Assembly (NCBI GenBank): GCA_947179485.1 | Contig: OX359248.1 | Location: 32,063,378-32,127,377 of the forward strand | Direction of reading: 5' to 3' | Length of the DNA stretch: 64,000 nucleotides | Origin: Allacma fusca | Lineage: Eukaryota; Arthropoda; Collembola; Symphypleona; Sminthuridae | Part shown: positions 13,497-26,161 of the stretch, piece by piece | Numbering within the stretch: position 1 is the stretch's first letter | Layout of the letters: each line of letters begins with the position of its first letter | The notes under the pieces: model-generated | Database searches by the model: none | Seen by the model: the letters and a program-made list of their open reading frames with translations, nothing else | What the model was told of the DNA's origin: nothing | Made by a program: the position numbers and the translations under genes

Positions 13497-14561
13497 TTGG
13501 AAACAGGGACCCAGGGAGGTAAAAGTGTAACACAGTGGAAATACTACCACGGGAATTTCATTACATAAAGGACCCATAGTCACAAATGGAAGAAAATTCA
13601 GCTCCCTTTTTGTATCATTCTTCTCACCTCCCTGCCTTTTCCTCTCTGGATCTTTGGCTAGCGATAGTCTTTCTCCCGACAGATACACTCTTATACAATT
13701 CTTACACTTTCACCATATAATCATTCCACATCATTTGTGTGTATGTAGATACATACATATATAGGATAAGGAGGAGAGCTGAGAGCTAAACCCATTCCTA
13801 TAGGGTTTCTCTCCTATCGGATCTTGCATCTTTATGCTGATAGCTCTGTAGTTTTAGTTATTGTGACTGAGCGAGAGAGAAGGGAAAAGCTCCTTAATCC
13901 GTCTCTCGCTCGTTCCTCTGCCTAATCGTTTAGACGTATCAAATAAAGATAAACCTAGTGTAATATCTCGTGTTTATTTCAGATATCCTTTACACATCTC
14001 CTTACACTAACACTACAAGTTTCTATTTCCTAGGACTATAGTCTTGCCTCAGGGATTCCTGTCCCTCTCCTCCCTTCCCTAAAAAAAAGAACTCAATTCA
14101 TGTAAAATTAAATCCAAAGCTGAGCCATAATATAGGGATGAATTAAAAATAGCCCTAGAATGGGACTACTATAACAATAGTGTCAGTGGGACTCTTTGAT
14201 CAGTCGTAACAATCACCAGTCAGCTAGTTCTATATTTTATTTCAGCCATGGATAGCCCTATACATCTCTTCTTTAAATACCAATGACATCCTACAAATAG
14301 AATAATATCCCAATATCCAGAGCACACCCATTAATCAGTGTACATCCTAGGAGTAGATAGGTAAATTGTACCCGTGATCAAATAAAAAATGAGATAACCT
14401 ACAACGAAAAGTGTCCCCACACATAATAACGTTGATAATGACAAGAATTATTTTTATAATCCCTGTACAGATAACTCCAGTGACAATGTCCTCGACGAAA
14501 TAAACATTCCAAGTGAACGGCAGTGCTAACCTGAGCGGAGTCAAAAGTAAGTAAGACGATA

Positions 14562-14907
14562 ATGGATCCTGAGTCGGGTCCACCTATAAGGTGTGACTCC
14601 ACTCTGAGTGTAATCAGAATCCAGCCGGCCACCCGGAGCACACGAGGGAATTTCGGTGTGGTCACGCCAAAATTTAGTGATCCTGAGATTGAAGAACTTT
14701 ATCAGCTCCACTCCACCAACCGAAAAAGAACTGAGCTCTTTCGATGTTTCCTCTACGCAGTCCTCTTCTACTGTATCGCTCAAATTATTGTTCATTCCTT
14801 GTGGGTAGCCCATAAACATCATGGGAATCCTTACCGCTACAATCATGGAAGGTCAACTGTTCCAACATACTACACCCCAGATCATTCTTCTATACTGGAG
14901 CCTCATG
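14562..14907 (+). CDS. Ac3: Ac3 exon 1: N-terminus and TM1
   Basis: Residues 1-115 plus one base; donor gtaaga. An FGVVTPKF...ELYQ segment precedes TM1, as in type 3 cyclases. The tail after TM1 is His/Tyr-rich and leads into the long loop. Confidence 0.9.
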
Positions 14908-17900
14908 GTAAGACCAATTAATGATTACATTCCTATCCCCCTCAAACACACTCCCGCAATGAGCTTATGTAATTATATTTGCGGAACAAACAATAGTCAA
15001 ATTATCCCTGTCCTTGTCCAACAACTACTCCACACAGGTAGATACGAAAACTCAAGTAATTGTCAAACAGCCGGAGTAAAATTATAATACAGACTTTCCG
15101 TATGACACATTTCTCAAAAGTACACATTCTACATATGTATGTACATTTTAATAAGTGCGACGAACCGGAGTAAGTTTTGACACTTAAAGTCAAACATGAT
15201 TCTAGTTTGAATAAGTTACTTAGTAAGTGACCTACTGTACGAGCATACTCTATATAGACTCTAGCTCTCAACTAAAACTTTCAAATTTATTATTCAAGAT
15301 GCTCCTATCAACACAAATGGGGCAAAAAGTATCAAATGGCTCGTAAATCGATCATCGACCTCCAAGTACAGAAACATTTCCAAGTGTATTGATCAGACAT
15401 AGTAGTTGGTTGAAGGGAAGGGAGTAATATTCCCAGAGTATATACATAATTATGTATATGTACATATATGTAGATATACACGTACAGTAGTATTACTCCT
15501 TTCCCAATGAAGACTTTGACTACCAGTTCCAGGCAAAACCCACATTTTTTTAGACAAGACTCACTCACAATGAGAGCTGTCTATAAATACAGAATGTGGG
15601 ATCCACATACATACATAATTATACAGTCACCCCTGGAGTCATACGGGTTGGAAACTTCCAATCAGTTGACAAGCATAAATAAATACAATGACAGCCATAC
15701 ATACAACCAACTTAACAAGCAGTCACTCATACCCCCACTAATTACACTAATAAACGAACAACAAGCAAGTCAACATACAATTTATACATCAGCAACTACA
15801 GACACTACCACCACTACTCACTCACAAAACTAGGAACATGAGCTCTTCTTGTACTGTCACTATGAATTAACAAAGGACAATACTCCGAAAACAGGAGCAA
15901 CATGAAATATGTAAAAGCACACAAGGAAGAAAGAAAAAAACTAATGAAGCCCGCAAACATATAAGTAGAAAGTCCGGGGGTTCCTCGTTCCTCCTCAATA
16001 ACGATAGCAACACCTACACATGAATAGGGGACTTAATTGGAATTCAATGTTTGAATAGGATCAAACCTAAACAAGGAATATCATTGTGGACATTGTAAGT
16101 ACTGTCATGATTTTACCAAACAAACAAAAAAGTTAGGCTTCAGGGAGAAAAAAAAAGTTGGGCTTGGAACTCAGTCAGGCTTCACGTCTCAAGTCTATTC
16201 ACCTCCCAGTGTAGTATGTAGTAGATTATGGAGAAACTCCATTTACTCTCTGCCCTTGATTGTCACAGGGAGTTTCAGACTAAACGTGTAGATAGAAACT
16301 CAGTGATAGAGCTGATTGTGAGAAGAATCCAATAATTTCAAACTTATGTATACTGTATCTACATGGAGTAAAAAAAAGTATGGAAACAGTTTCAACAAAA
16401 AAAAAAGTCATATAGGATGAATGTGTCCGTCAATATGTAATAGAAGGGAGTCCTGTATTGACAATGAGGGAAAAGACGGCATTGGAAATAAACCTTTGCC
16501 TTAAACCATGACCAATGAAAAGGTGGAGCAGTGAATACGCAAGTAAATGTTGTCCTGATCTTATCAATTGCATTCAAAGTATTGTAACAGAAATAATAAG
16601 ACGAGACCGGGGAAAAAGACATTTCTCCCTTCCTATATAAGTACATACTTGATGTGTACACTCTTATAATTACAAGGTTCCCGGTCCTGGTCCTCCACTT
16701 CCTAGGGATGGTTCAAAAGGCTGAGTGCTTCAATTTAAACAGAAAATTCAATGTGAAGGAATACAATGCCGGGGAGCACGGGAAAGAAAGTGTAGGAAAT
16801 GTTCTATACTTAAGAGATCCCTGCCTGTCTTGAACTCTCCCTTTCATTCTCAGGAACTGTATATACTGTTGTCGTAGTATAGATAGGTATATCTATCTAT
16901 AGATAAATCTATAGATACAAGTAGACAAAATATATGGGAAAAGTTACAGTAAAAAGACCTAAACACACACAACAAATGTTTCAAGCTTTCAAGAGCTCCT
17001 GCTGATCAATGATGATCGGAAATGGTGCCAGTGAGCTGCTTCTAGCTTGATTAAGAAAATTTCATTTAAGGCTCAAGAAAACACTTGTACTTGTACTTAC
17101 ATCATTCAAGGGGAGGGGAAAGCAGGATTAAATATTCGATGACAATGAATGTCATGTACAAGACTCTCAATTACTCCTGACTTAATTGAAGTGTGTGTAC
17201 GTCGTTATAATTATTACTTATCGTCGCTGAAGAGGCAAAATGGAATACATGCATTTTGGATTAAAATCAAAATGGTCTACATGCAGTTTTACTAAATGCA
17301 AAATGGAATAGATGCATCAAGTTTTAAAAGCAAAATGGAATAAGTGCAATTTCGTCTAAAAGCAAAATGGTCTACATACATTATGAAAGTATACACGCAT
17401 GTAGACCATTTTGCTTTTAGTGAAAACTGCATGTAGTTCATTTTGCTTTCAGGAAAGCTTGCAACTATTCCGTTTTGCCTTTAAGGAAAAAGGCATGTAG
17501 ACCATTTTGCTTCTATTCGAAATTGCACTTAGTCCATTTTGCCTCTTCAGCGACGTTATGCTCATGTTCAATCGTAATAATCAGGAATTATCGTAGTAGG
17601 GTAGTTACATTATTTCTAGTCATTAGATTCGATTCGAAACTACATCATATATATATATATAGGGATCGATGGGAAACATCACATATCACATAGGAAAGTA
17701 TATTTTATTTTATTATAAGAAGAAGATGTGAGCATGTAAATACTTCCTGTAAATCTTTTATCATCTACGAGATAGGCCACGTCTTCGACTCGGCCGGCCC
17801 TAATCAAACTAAATGATTCCGGCTGAAGGAAATTGCAGGTGAAATTCACGTTGCTAAATAAATATTACAATTACCGCCATCATCCATTGCAGCCCTGCCT

Positions 17901-20900
17901 TTCGCAAGCTGAAAGTGGGCAATGGGTATCTCATCATACTGAAGTACTAGTACTGTGGGGATATATACGGAATCCCGAATTTGGTGTCTACAAACAAACC
18001 TGTATGTATCTACATATGTACGTTCGGATCCTAACCTTAGAGAACAAATTCCGCCAGCATGGGAAAATTCGTCATGTACATATGTAGATGTACAGATGTA
18101 GAGAGTAGGTGTGGATTTAGATATCCACAATCATTGGAAACCCCATCAACTTCAAATGCTTTCCATGCTGTTTTCCTTCCCCCCCCCACCCCCCCCAAAA
18201 AAAAACTGGCCACACGCTAACAGAACCATTGGAAATATTTTTAAGGAAGGAAAACTCCTACCTCAGGAAATAATTCCAGGGGATGATAGCCCAACTCCAG
18301 GAGCTAATATAACCTGGAGTCCATAATTATTGAGCTAACAATTGGTATGTAAGCAAAAGTTCAATGACCATAATCGATTCTGCAAGGAAAATTGGCGAAA
18401 CATCACTACAGCATTCATTCTAAGTGCACTTATCTTTAGATTGAGAACATTCTTAGTAGCCACACGGCTCCACTATTACTTGATATGTACAAGCATGTAG
18501 GGAGACTCTCTCCGTGAAAATGAAAGCCAGGAATGAGTTTTCAGACGGGATTAATAATTAATGCACCTTTTATGGTAACACGATTCTGCAGGGTATGGTG
18601 GCAGCTTTTCAATTATTAACATGTCGGTGCTATTACTAGGGGACACATTACAGTTCCATGTGTAGGTATACCCCTCACCTGGAGAAAAGTCAGCCCTACC
18701 TTTGGAGAATGCCTTTTGTGACTTTGGAGTATATCTATCTAATACTCCAGCAATAAGCAGTTAGACGAAAGAGTCAGTTCAGGGAGAAAACAATAAGTGA
18801 CGCATTTTATGTACACACCATTTTTGTTTCTGACGGGACTGACACGTCTTGCTCCGAAATGTATCCTATGTATATATAAGAGATGTGATTATTTATTTAC
18901 TCCATGCTGACGCTGACAATTACTCCCTACATATCTGCACTCTATACTCTTCCTTTGAAAAAAAAAATCCCTACATATGGAAACAAACAGATAAAATTCG
19001 CAGAAAAAAAAGATTGAGATGTTTCTTTTTTTTTGGGGGCACTTTTGCAAAAAAAAAAAAAAAAATACAAAACAAAACAGCAGAGCACCATCAACACCAC
19101 GAGACGAGCTTCCGAGACGGAAGTGGGCAGGAACATGGTCCTCATCACCACCACCATCAACACCAGTATCATCCAGATACCCATGGTCGGAACACCACCG
19201 GCAAATCATACCCAATCCATCCCATGTCCGGATTTGCCATGCACCAGTCTCCCATGTCTGGGCCGGCTCTCAACTCCACTCAAAATCAGCCGGACTTACA
19301 TCCAATCTATCTGAACAATCAACAATTATCGGGGGATGGCTACGACGCTTCAAGTGGTAGTAATTCCGAGAATACTATCTTTCTATCCGAGAACCCTCGA
19401 CCAGGGAAACATCCCTACTTCCGTTCAACACTTCGTAATCACAATAGTAATAATAATAATTCTAGCAGCAGCAGCAGCAGCAGTAGTAGTAGCAGTAGTA
19501 GTAGTAGTAGTAGTCATAGCTCCTTCTCCCGATCCCGTAAACGAAGAAGATCCAATACACTCCTCCCTCCTGAGTTTCCCCGGCCACTGGTGGACTGGAG
19601 AGCACAGCAAAATAAAGTCATTGTTCTGGATCCGGATGTCAACGACAATACCGTGTACGTCGTCTGTACTTATGTCATCCTCGTACTCACGACCATCATG
19701 ATCCTTTTTATGCTCCTACCCATCCGATTCTGTCAACGAAATCCTCACATACCCGTGCTCCTCTGGTCCCTCTCTATCCTCCTACCCATAGCTCTCCGCT
19801 CGGATAAGTCCCTGCCCCTAAGGATGGGGCTGGGATGGGTTTTGCTGGAAACATTCCTCATCTGGGTTACACTCCCCATTCGTCTTCGGACAGCTTCTTT
19901 TTATTCTATACTCCTTGCCGGGGCTCACACTGGCCTGGTTATGTACCGAGGGAAGACTCAAAATCACATGGGCAAGCAGGTCAGTTTTTTTATAAGATTT
20001 CTCTATACATTGACCCAATTCATCACTATTGAATTAATAATTAACTAGAGGAAAGGGAAAAAAGGGAAATAAAAGAACAGAACTATGCCAGCAATAATTG
20101 ATGCAAAAAAAACACATTGAAAGGAACACACTGCACAATAAAAAAAATGCGCTTCTTATAAATTTGTTATTGCTTCATGAAATCCTGCAGTGTACTTATA
20201 CGTCGACGTATGTATGTATGTCCTGTACCTAGGACCATGTACATGTATATGGAAGTCATAGCTATGTATGTATATTTACTAAAACACTACCCCTATTCTT
20301 CCCTACTTCCACAAGTACTTTACTATTTCCCTGTAAGAAGAGGCACTACATACCCTATGTATGTACGTACAGGAGAAAAAACTTTAAATTCCTTCCCTTC
20401 GAACTTCTGTAGGATCCACGGGAATAGTTTTACATATTAGTCATACAAAAATATAAAAAAAAATGAAAGAAAAGAAATAGTTTTGGCATTGTATTTGCTT
20501 CAAGTGTAGCAGCTGTATGACGGTAGCTGCAAATATGAGCCATAGCTATATCTACATATGCACATATATAGGAATAGATACTACTATAGTACTACAATAG
20601 CTGAGAAAAAAAAAGAATTCCGACACGGGTCTCAACACAAGGACAGTGATACTTGGGAACAGCACTGGAGAAATAACAGAAAAAAGGAAGGAGAACTAGA
20701 GTTTTCTCAAAATACCATTTGGAAAACATTGCACATCAGGACTACAATAGTTCATAATGATGGAAACAGGGGGGGGGGGAGAAGCAAACTTTTCTCATTT
20801 TCAAATAACTCACACAAGTGAATTTTTTCCTTAACTTTTCCGTTTATATAGAGTACCCATAGTCCCTCTCCCGCTCTCTCACTCTTTCTCTATACAGAGA

Positions 20901-23900
20901 GATGCAACAATACAAGGCCCAACATTACTTCCACTCTGACTTTTCCTACATGTGTAGATACGTTAACACGTATATAGTTAAGACCCATCCAGTTCTGGTA
21001 TTATCTCACAGTATTATTTCTTGTAACCTATAAGTTCCTTCAGAGGAAACCTCTTGAGACTGAACCTTGTACTACTCTGTTTTTATAAGGGAAATTTTGT
21101 TATAAAAGCACATATTGGAAGACAACGTTCCCCTACCAATACCTGCGTACATACATAGGATGAATTATTATAGACAGATTGTGTAATACGATATGAGCAT
21201 ACTGGAATCCCGATGATGACACTTAATTAAAAACATAATTTCCCTATGTTTTGAAAACAGTTGGGAGCAAACTTGATTCTACTGGTTGCAACCAATCTTT
21301 TGGGGCTACTTTCATTTTACCTGAGTGACAAGAAACAGAGACGGGCTTTCATCGACACGAGACAATCCCTTGAAATGAAACTGGTCATAGAGGAGCAAGC
21401 CAAAGAACAGGTTAGCAAGTGGGACCTCTCCTGTCCATTTGTTTACTCTGTAAATATTCCTTTTTACATACTTTCTGCACATAAGCCATCTATGTATGTG
21501 TCAACCCTCCCTGTTGTTGGTATTAGTAATGTGCCCAGATTTACTGTAACATGTAACCGATCAGCCCCATTCTCCATATAAGCAAATGACATGCAAACTA
21601 ACAGGGCAACTAAAATCCTCCTGCGTTGACTCTACACCAATGTATCTATTTCTATTTGCATATTCCAATATCTATAGGTACTTATGCGTTCCCATGTAAG
21701 TTGGTATGTATCTATGTATGTATATCACAGCAATTCCTTTCCTATCCCTACAGGAACGTCTTTTGCTGTCAGTATTACCGGAACACTTGGCGTTAAAAAT
21801 GAGGCAAGATTTGGGCGCTGCAGTGGACGGCCAATTTAAGAAGATTTATATGAGTAGACATGAGAACGTTAGGTAAGAAGACCATTTGTTCTTATTATAC
21901 ATTTACCAGCTCTCTCTCTCTCTTTGAGTGCATAACATTTCATTGCCAGCTTCATTTCTAAATTTACGTCCACTTCCATAAATCAGTAACTAGTATTACA
22001 ATGTATGTATGTATGTATGTATGTACATTTACAATTCACACATACTGACATATGCTGACTAACTACCTTCACTATAGAAGTTATAGTCGAAAATCCTTCA
22101 ACTCTAAAAAATAGTAACAAAAGATAAGGAGGTAGTTCCCAACTTCAAGGAGCCATGTCTCGGCTGAACCTTGATTTTCAATAATAATTATTTTAAGGCA
22201 ACCAGGAAGACTAATATTTAACGTTTCTCATCAAAAGATACAAAGGCGGTTGCTATTATTAGCCTTGTAAAGTGCCTAGCATACATTTGATGGAACTTTA
22301 AAAAAAAATATAGAAGCTTACAGCTTGTTTAATATCACTCCCCATACTTACCACTACCACGCTCCGGAACTCTTTCCGTAATTTCCGACGATCGTCCGTG
22401 AACAAGGCCCTTTTTATAAGGGGGTATCTATGCAACGGATGTACATAATTAATATGAGCCACAACACCACGGCAACAAATTGATACTTACGTTTCTCTTT
22501 CAGCATTCTGTACGCAGATATAGTGGGATTTACAGCAATTTCCTCAACATACTCCGCTTCGGAATTAGTCAAGATACTCAACGAGCTTTTTGCTAGATTC
22601 GACCGACTTGCAGACGTAAGTGTGTCAAGAATTATTAAAGCTTGATTTATCCTCATAATTGCTTTACTATTCTCCAAGGAGAGCACCCGCCTCAAGATCA
22701 AATCCTGTAATAACTTTCAAAACTTACGTAGTAGTCGTAGTAGTAATTAGTCGTAGCCTAACCTATGAGTATTCCCAGCATGCAAATTATTTACAAGCCT
22801 ACACACACTTACTTACGGGGCCGTCTCACATACTTATAATTACAGATATGAACATAATTGATGGTCACAAACCAGGACATGAGAACCCTCCCGAGATGTT
22901 TAGTATTTACTACAATCGGGATTACATTTTTACTCCTGTATGTTATGTACATACTCTAAAAGCCCTTTGATACACTATACATGTGTACGCACAACTAGGA
23001 AGCCAGTATTAATCATTTTAATGAAAATTGGAGCAAAGATTCTAATAATAACTTTATACGCTCAGAAACATCACATACATGCTAACAACTACATTAGCAC
23101 GTGGTTCAATATTTGCGGTACATGAAATAAAAGTAAATATATACAATGTAACTCATAAATATACCTACGGGATGTGTGCTACTGTAGTGTGTTAACATGA
23201 AGAATCTGAATGCGTAGGTTGAGGAGGATTAAATCTTATATTGTATCTGTCATTACAAATTTATTACACATGGAAAATATGCCCCAACCTATGTTCTCTG
23301 TCTCTACAGAAATATCATCAAATTCGTATCAAGATTCTGGGTGACTGCTACTACTGCATTTGTGGGGCTCCTGAAGAACGCCGTGATCATGGAGTTCTAT
23401 GCGTCCACATGGGTCTTTCCATGGTCAAAGCTATCAAGTAAGTTTTTTTTTCTTCTATTTCGAAATCATCATCATCATCATCACCATCACCATCAACAGT
23501 TGAACCATGGAAACACATTCAATTTCCCACGTTCCACATAAAAGTCCAAAGTATCTATGTTCAATATTACATACAAAAACTAAATATAACTCTAGGCACC
23601 TACATATTTTTCTACATGAGAAAAACCAAAACGTGTCCGGATCGTCCTACAGTATTTCAAACTCGCATTGGACAGAAGTAGGCAGGTTGGGAGCCGTACT
23701 CACAAACGTGGACGTATTTGTATTTCTAAAGGTCAAAGAGGAAAAAGAATTACGGGCCAAAATTGCCAAGAGTATTCCCTTGGAAATGTGATTCATTACA
23801 GTAGACCTGATGCTCCGCTATAATTATTACAATACTGTAATGAAGATTGAAAATGCTATTTACTTATAAAAAAAGGCTTTTGGCAAACAAAATAATGCGT

Positions 23901-26118
23901 GTGCCATGTATTGGGTACATATGGCCCCATGTCAACGCTACATGATCACATCCAAAATCCTTAAAGGAGCTTGACAACGCAATAGAACGACAGTTGACTG
24001 ATGATAGCATTTGTAACATGAGAAACATATGTGTGTGTATCTTGATAAACGGGAGATCTCGTCGGGAATCAAGAGCGATGTGTATATAATTACATACATA
24101 TACTTATTACCCAGTATCTTTGCGGATCTAGGAATATCTTGAAGATCCATATCTTTAAAAGTATCCATCCACATGTGTCCTATGTATCTCTATACATGTA
24201 TCTCTATACATGGACATACATATCTATCTACAAACTGAATTAAGTAAATTTAATAGCGCCCCACACATATGCAATATGTATCTACACTTCTGTACATCCA
24301 CACAGAGCAAGACACACTCCGCAACCTCTCGGACCTGGAAAAGTATCTACAATTTGATTTAATTTAATCGAGGTTCGAGGACCTCATGTCAAATTCAATC
24401 ATATTACCTAAAATCTAATTTAAAGGGATCCATCCTTTTAAATATGTGGAAACTCACATACGGACTAAACCAGAGAGGGTGAGACCGAGCGGGAAGTAAA
24501 TCGATCAAGAGTGGTGTAGTAACCGTGCTACAGTACATCTTGGCATAAATTCTGCTAACACTCTTTCGTTAACGTAGTTTTCTTTCGCTTGAGAACCTCT
24601 CTCACACAACGACTCCTACAAATACAGTACAACCGTATACCAATGAACTACAGGCTCCAAAGAATAGAGCGATATTCCAACTGCTTGATTGAGTTATTCG
24701 GCCACAGTATCTATGTATGTGTTCCTTCTTAAATTTAATTAACCGCCATCATTTTATCTACCGTGAATGATATCAAGTTACTTCAAAGATAGTACTTCCC
24801 CACATTCGTATATCAATCGTATCAAAGGGCATATGTGTTGTTTTCTAAATGAGGATGTCAACAACAACACAAAACCTACTTTAATTTTCTATGCCAGTAA
24901 TCATAGAATATGTATGTGCACAAGGCCTGGTCTTAATACCCAATGAAAATAAATACCCAACTTTTGACATCCCATGTACATAATATATTATGCATAGCCT
25001 GAAGGGGAATTACGTAGGCAGAAAATGGGATGGAAGATTTTAGTTAAAACCCTTTCATCCACTAAATCCACTCAGTTAAGCACGAGTATATGAGCCCCAC
25101 AATTTCCCAATTGGGATCATCCCCAACCTGGCGAGGACACGGACAGCCACATTCAAAAATATATTCCTGATAGAAGAATTTCAGAGTGGATTTTTATAAC
25201 ATAATCATCACAATCTTCTAGCTGGAGGGGAAGTATTTTAAATTAAAATATCCAAACACACATGTAGGATTTATGAGGATATGTTCAAGTCATCAAATAA
25301 ATAAAAGGAGAAAAGGGGCAAAGATACATACTACGTTGCTAGTTACTACTACTTCAAAACACTTGCAAAATACAAACTGTACAAAGTGTAATAACACATG
25401 AAATGGTTCACTCGAAAAATAACTTGAAACCGATTCGAAGGTCAAATATTTAATTACATTTTACATTGACTCGTACCTCGGTATCTATGTATATACTATC
25501 TACCCTTTCATTAAAACCCATAGGTACGTCCGGGAGACAACAAATTCTCCAGTGGATATGCGAGTGGGGATCCATACAGGTGCTATTCTTGCTGGGGTTT
25601 TGGGTCAACGTCAATGGCAGTTTGATATCTACTCCAAAGACGTTGAACTCGCTAATAAAATGGAGAGCAGCGGCATGCCCGGGTGAGAAAACAAAGTTTG
25701 ACTTGATTATTTCTGCATGTAACTGAGCCGTTCCTGACACATTATATTCCAAAATACTCTCATAATAACTAGAACGCTACAGCCTACCCAGGAGTAGCTC
25801 CTCCCTTACCCCAACACGTCTGTGAGTATAAGTATTTATAAGAGCTATGGACTGTGGAGTTTAGATACAGATAGATAATTATACGATTTGAATTCCCTCA
25901 TACAAGAGTTAAACATCTTCTCACAAATTCCCTTGAAATAAATAATAACATAGGGACTAAACATTGCCTTGAGCCATGAAAGCCTTATCTCTGGAATTTA
26001 AATTAAAAGCATAACCTTGCAGAGCATCTCAAAATTCTCAACGCATAGGGACAACACAGTAGTAAGATTCGCACGGTAATTTTCAAATCCTAAATACAGT
26101 CGGATTTACTGGGTTAGT

Positions 26119-26161
<43 letters not shown>

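Larger units (their letters stand above)
1375..14531. other. long stretch without a recognised gene
   Basis: I find no exon with domain similarity on either strand. Open frames here are short, and several are driven by GA/CT tracts. The stretch holds at least ten GA/CT or CA microsatellites, many TGTATGTA/TACATACA runs, a local GC-rich patch at 11261-11279, and around 12.0-13.0 kb a less repetitive segment that could hold upstream noncoding exons of the adenylyl cyclase. A 3' exon of the clavesin-like gene could also be hidden here; the best acceptor-like site I saw (near 8185) gives a non-conserved 27-residue tail and is not convincing. Confidence 0.6.

Noticed and set aside
17222-17555. CRISPR-like array
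   Set aside because: The regular 32-nt period is striking, but the units are inverted around a centre, the genome is eukaryotic, and spacers are similar to each other.
18849-19080. N-terminal part of the long plus-strand frame before exon 2
   Set aside because: AT-rich, with A-runs and an acceptor at 19080; exon 1 joins in phase at 19081, so this part is intron.
18889-19701. Several open frames overlapping Ac3 exon 2 on both strands
   Set aside because: Shadows of the low-complexity exon; only the frame that joins exons 1 and 3 in phase and contains membrane helices is kept.
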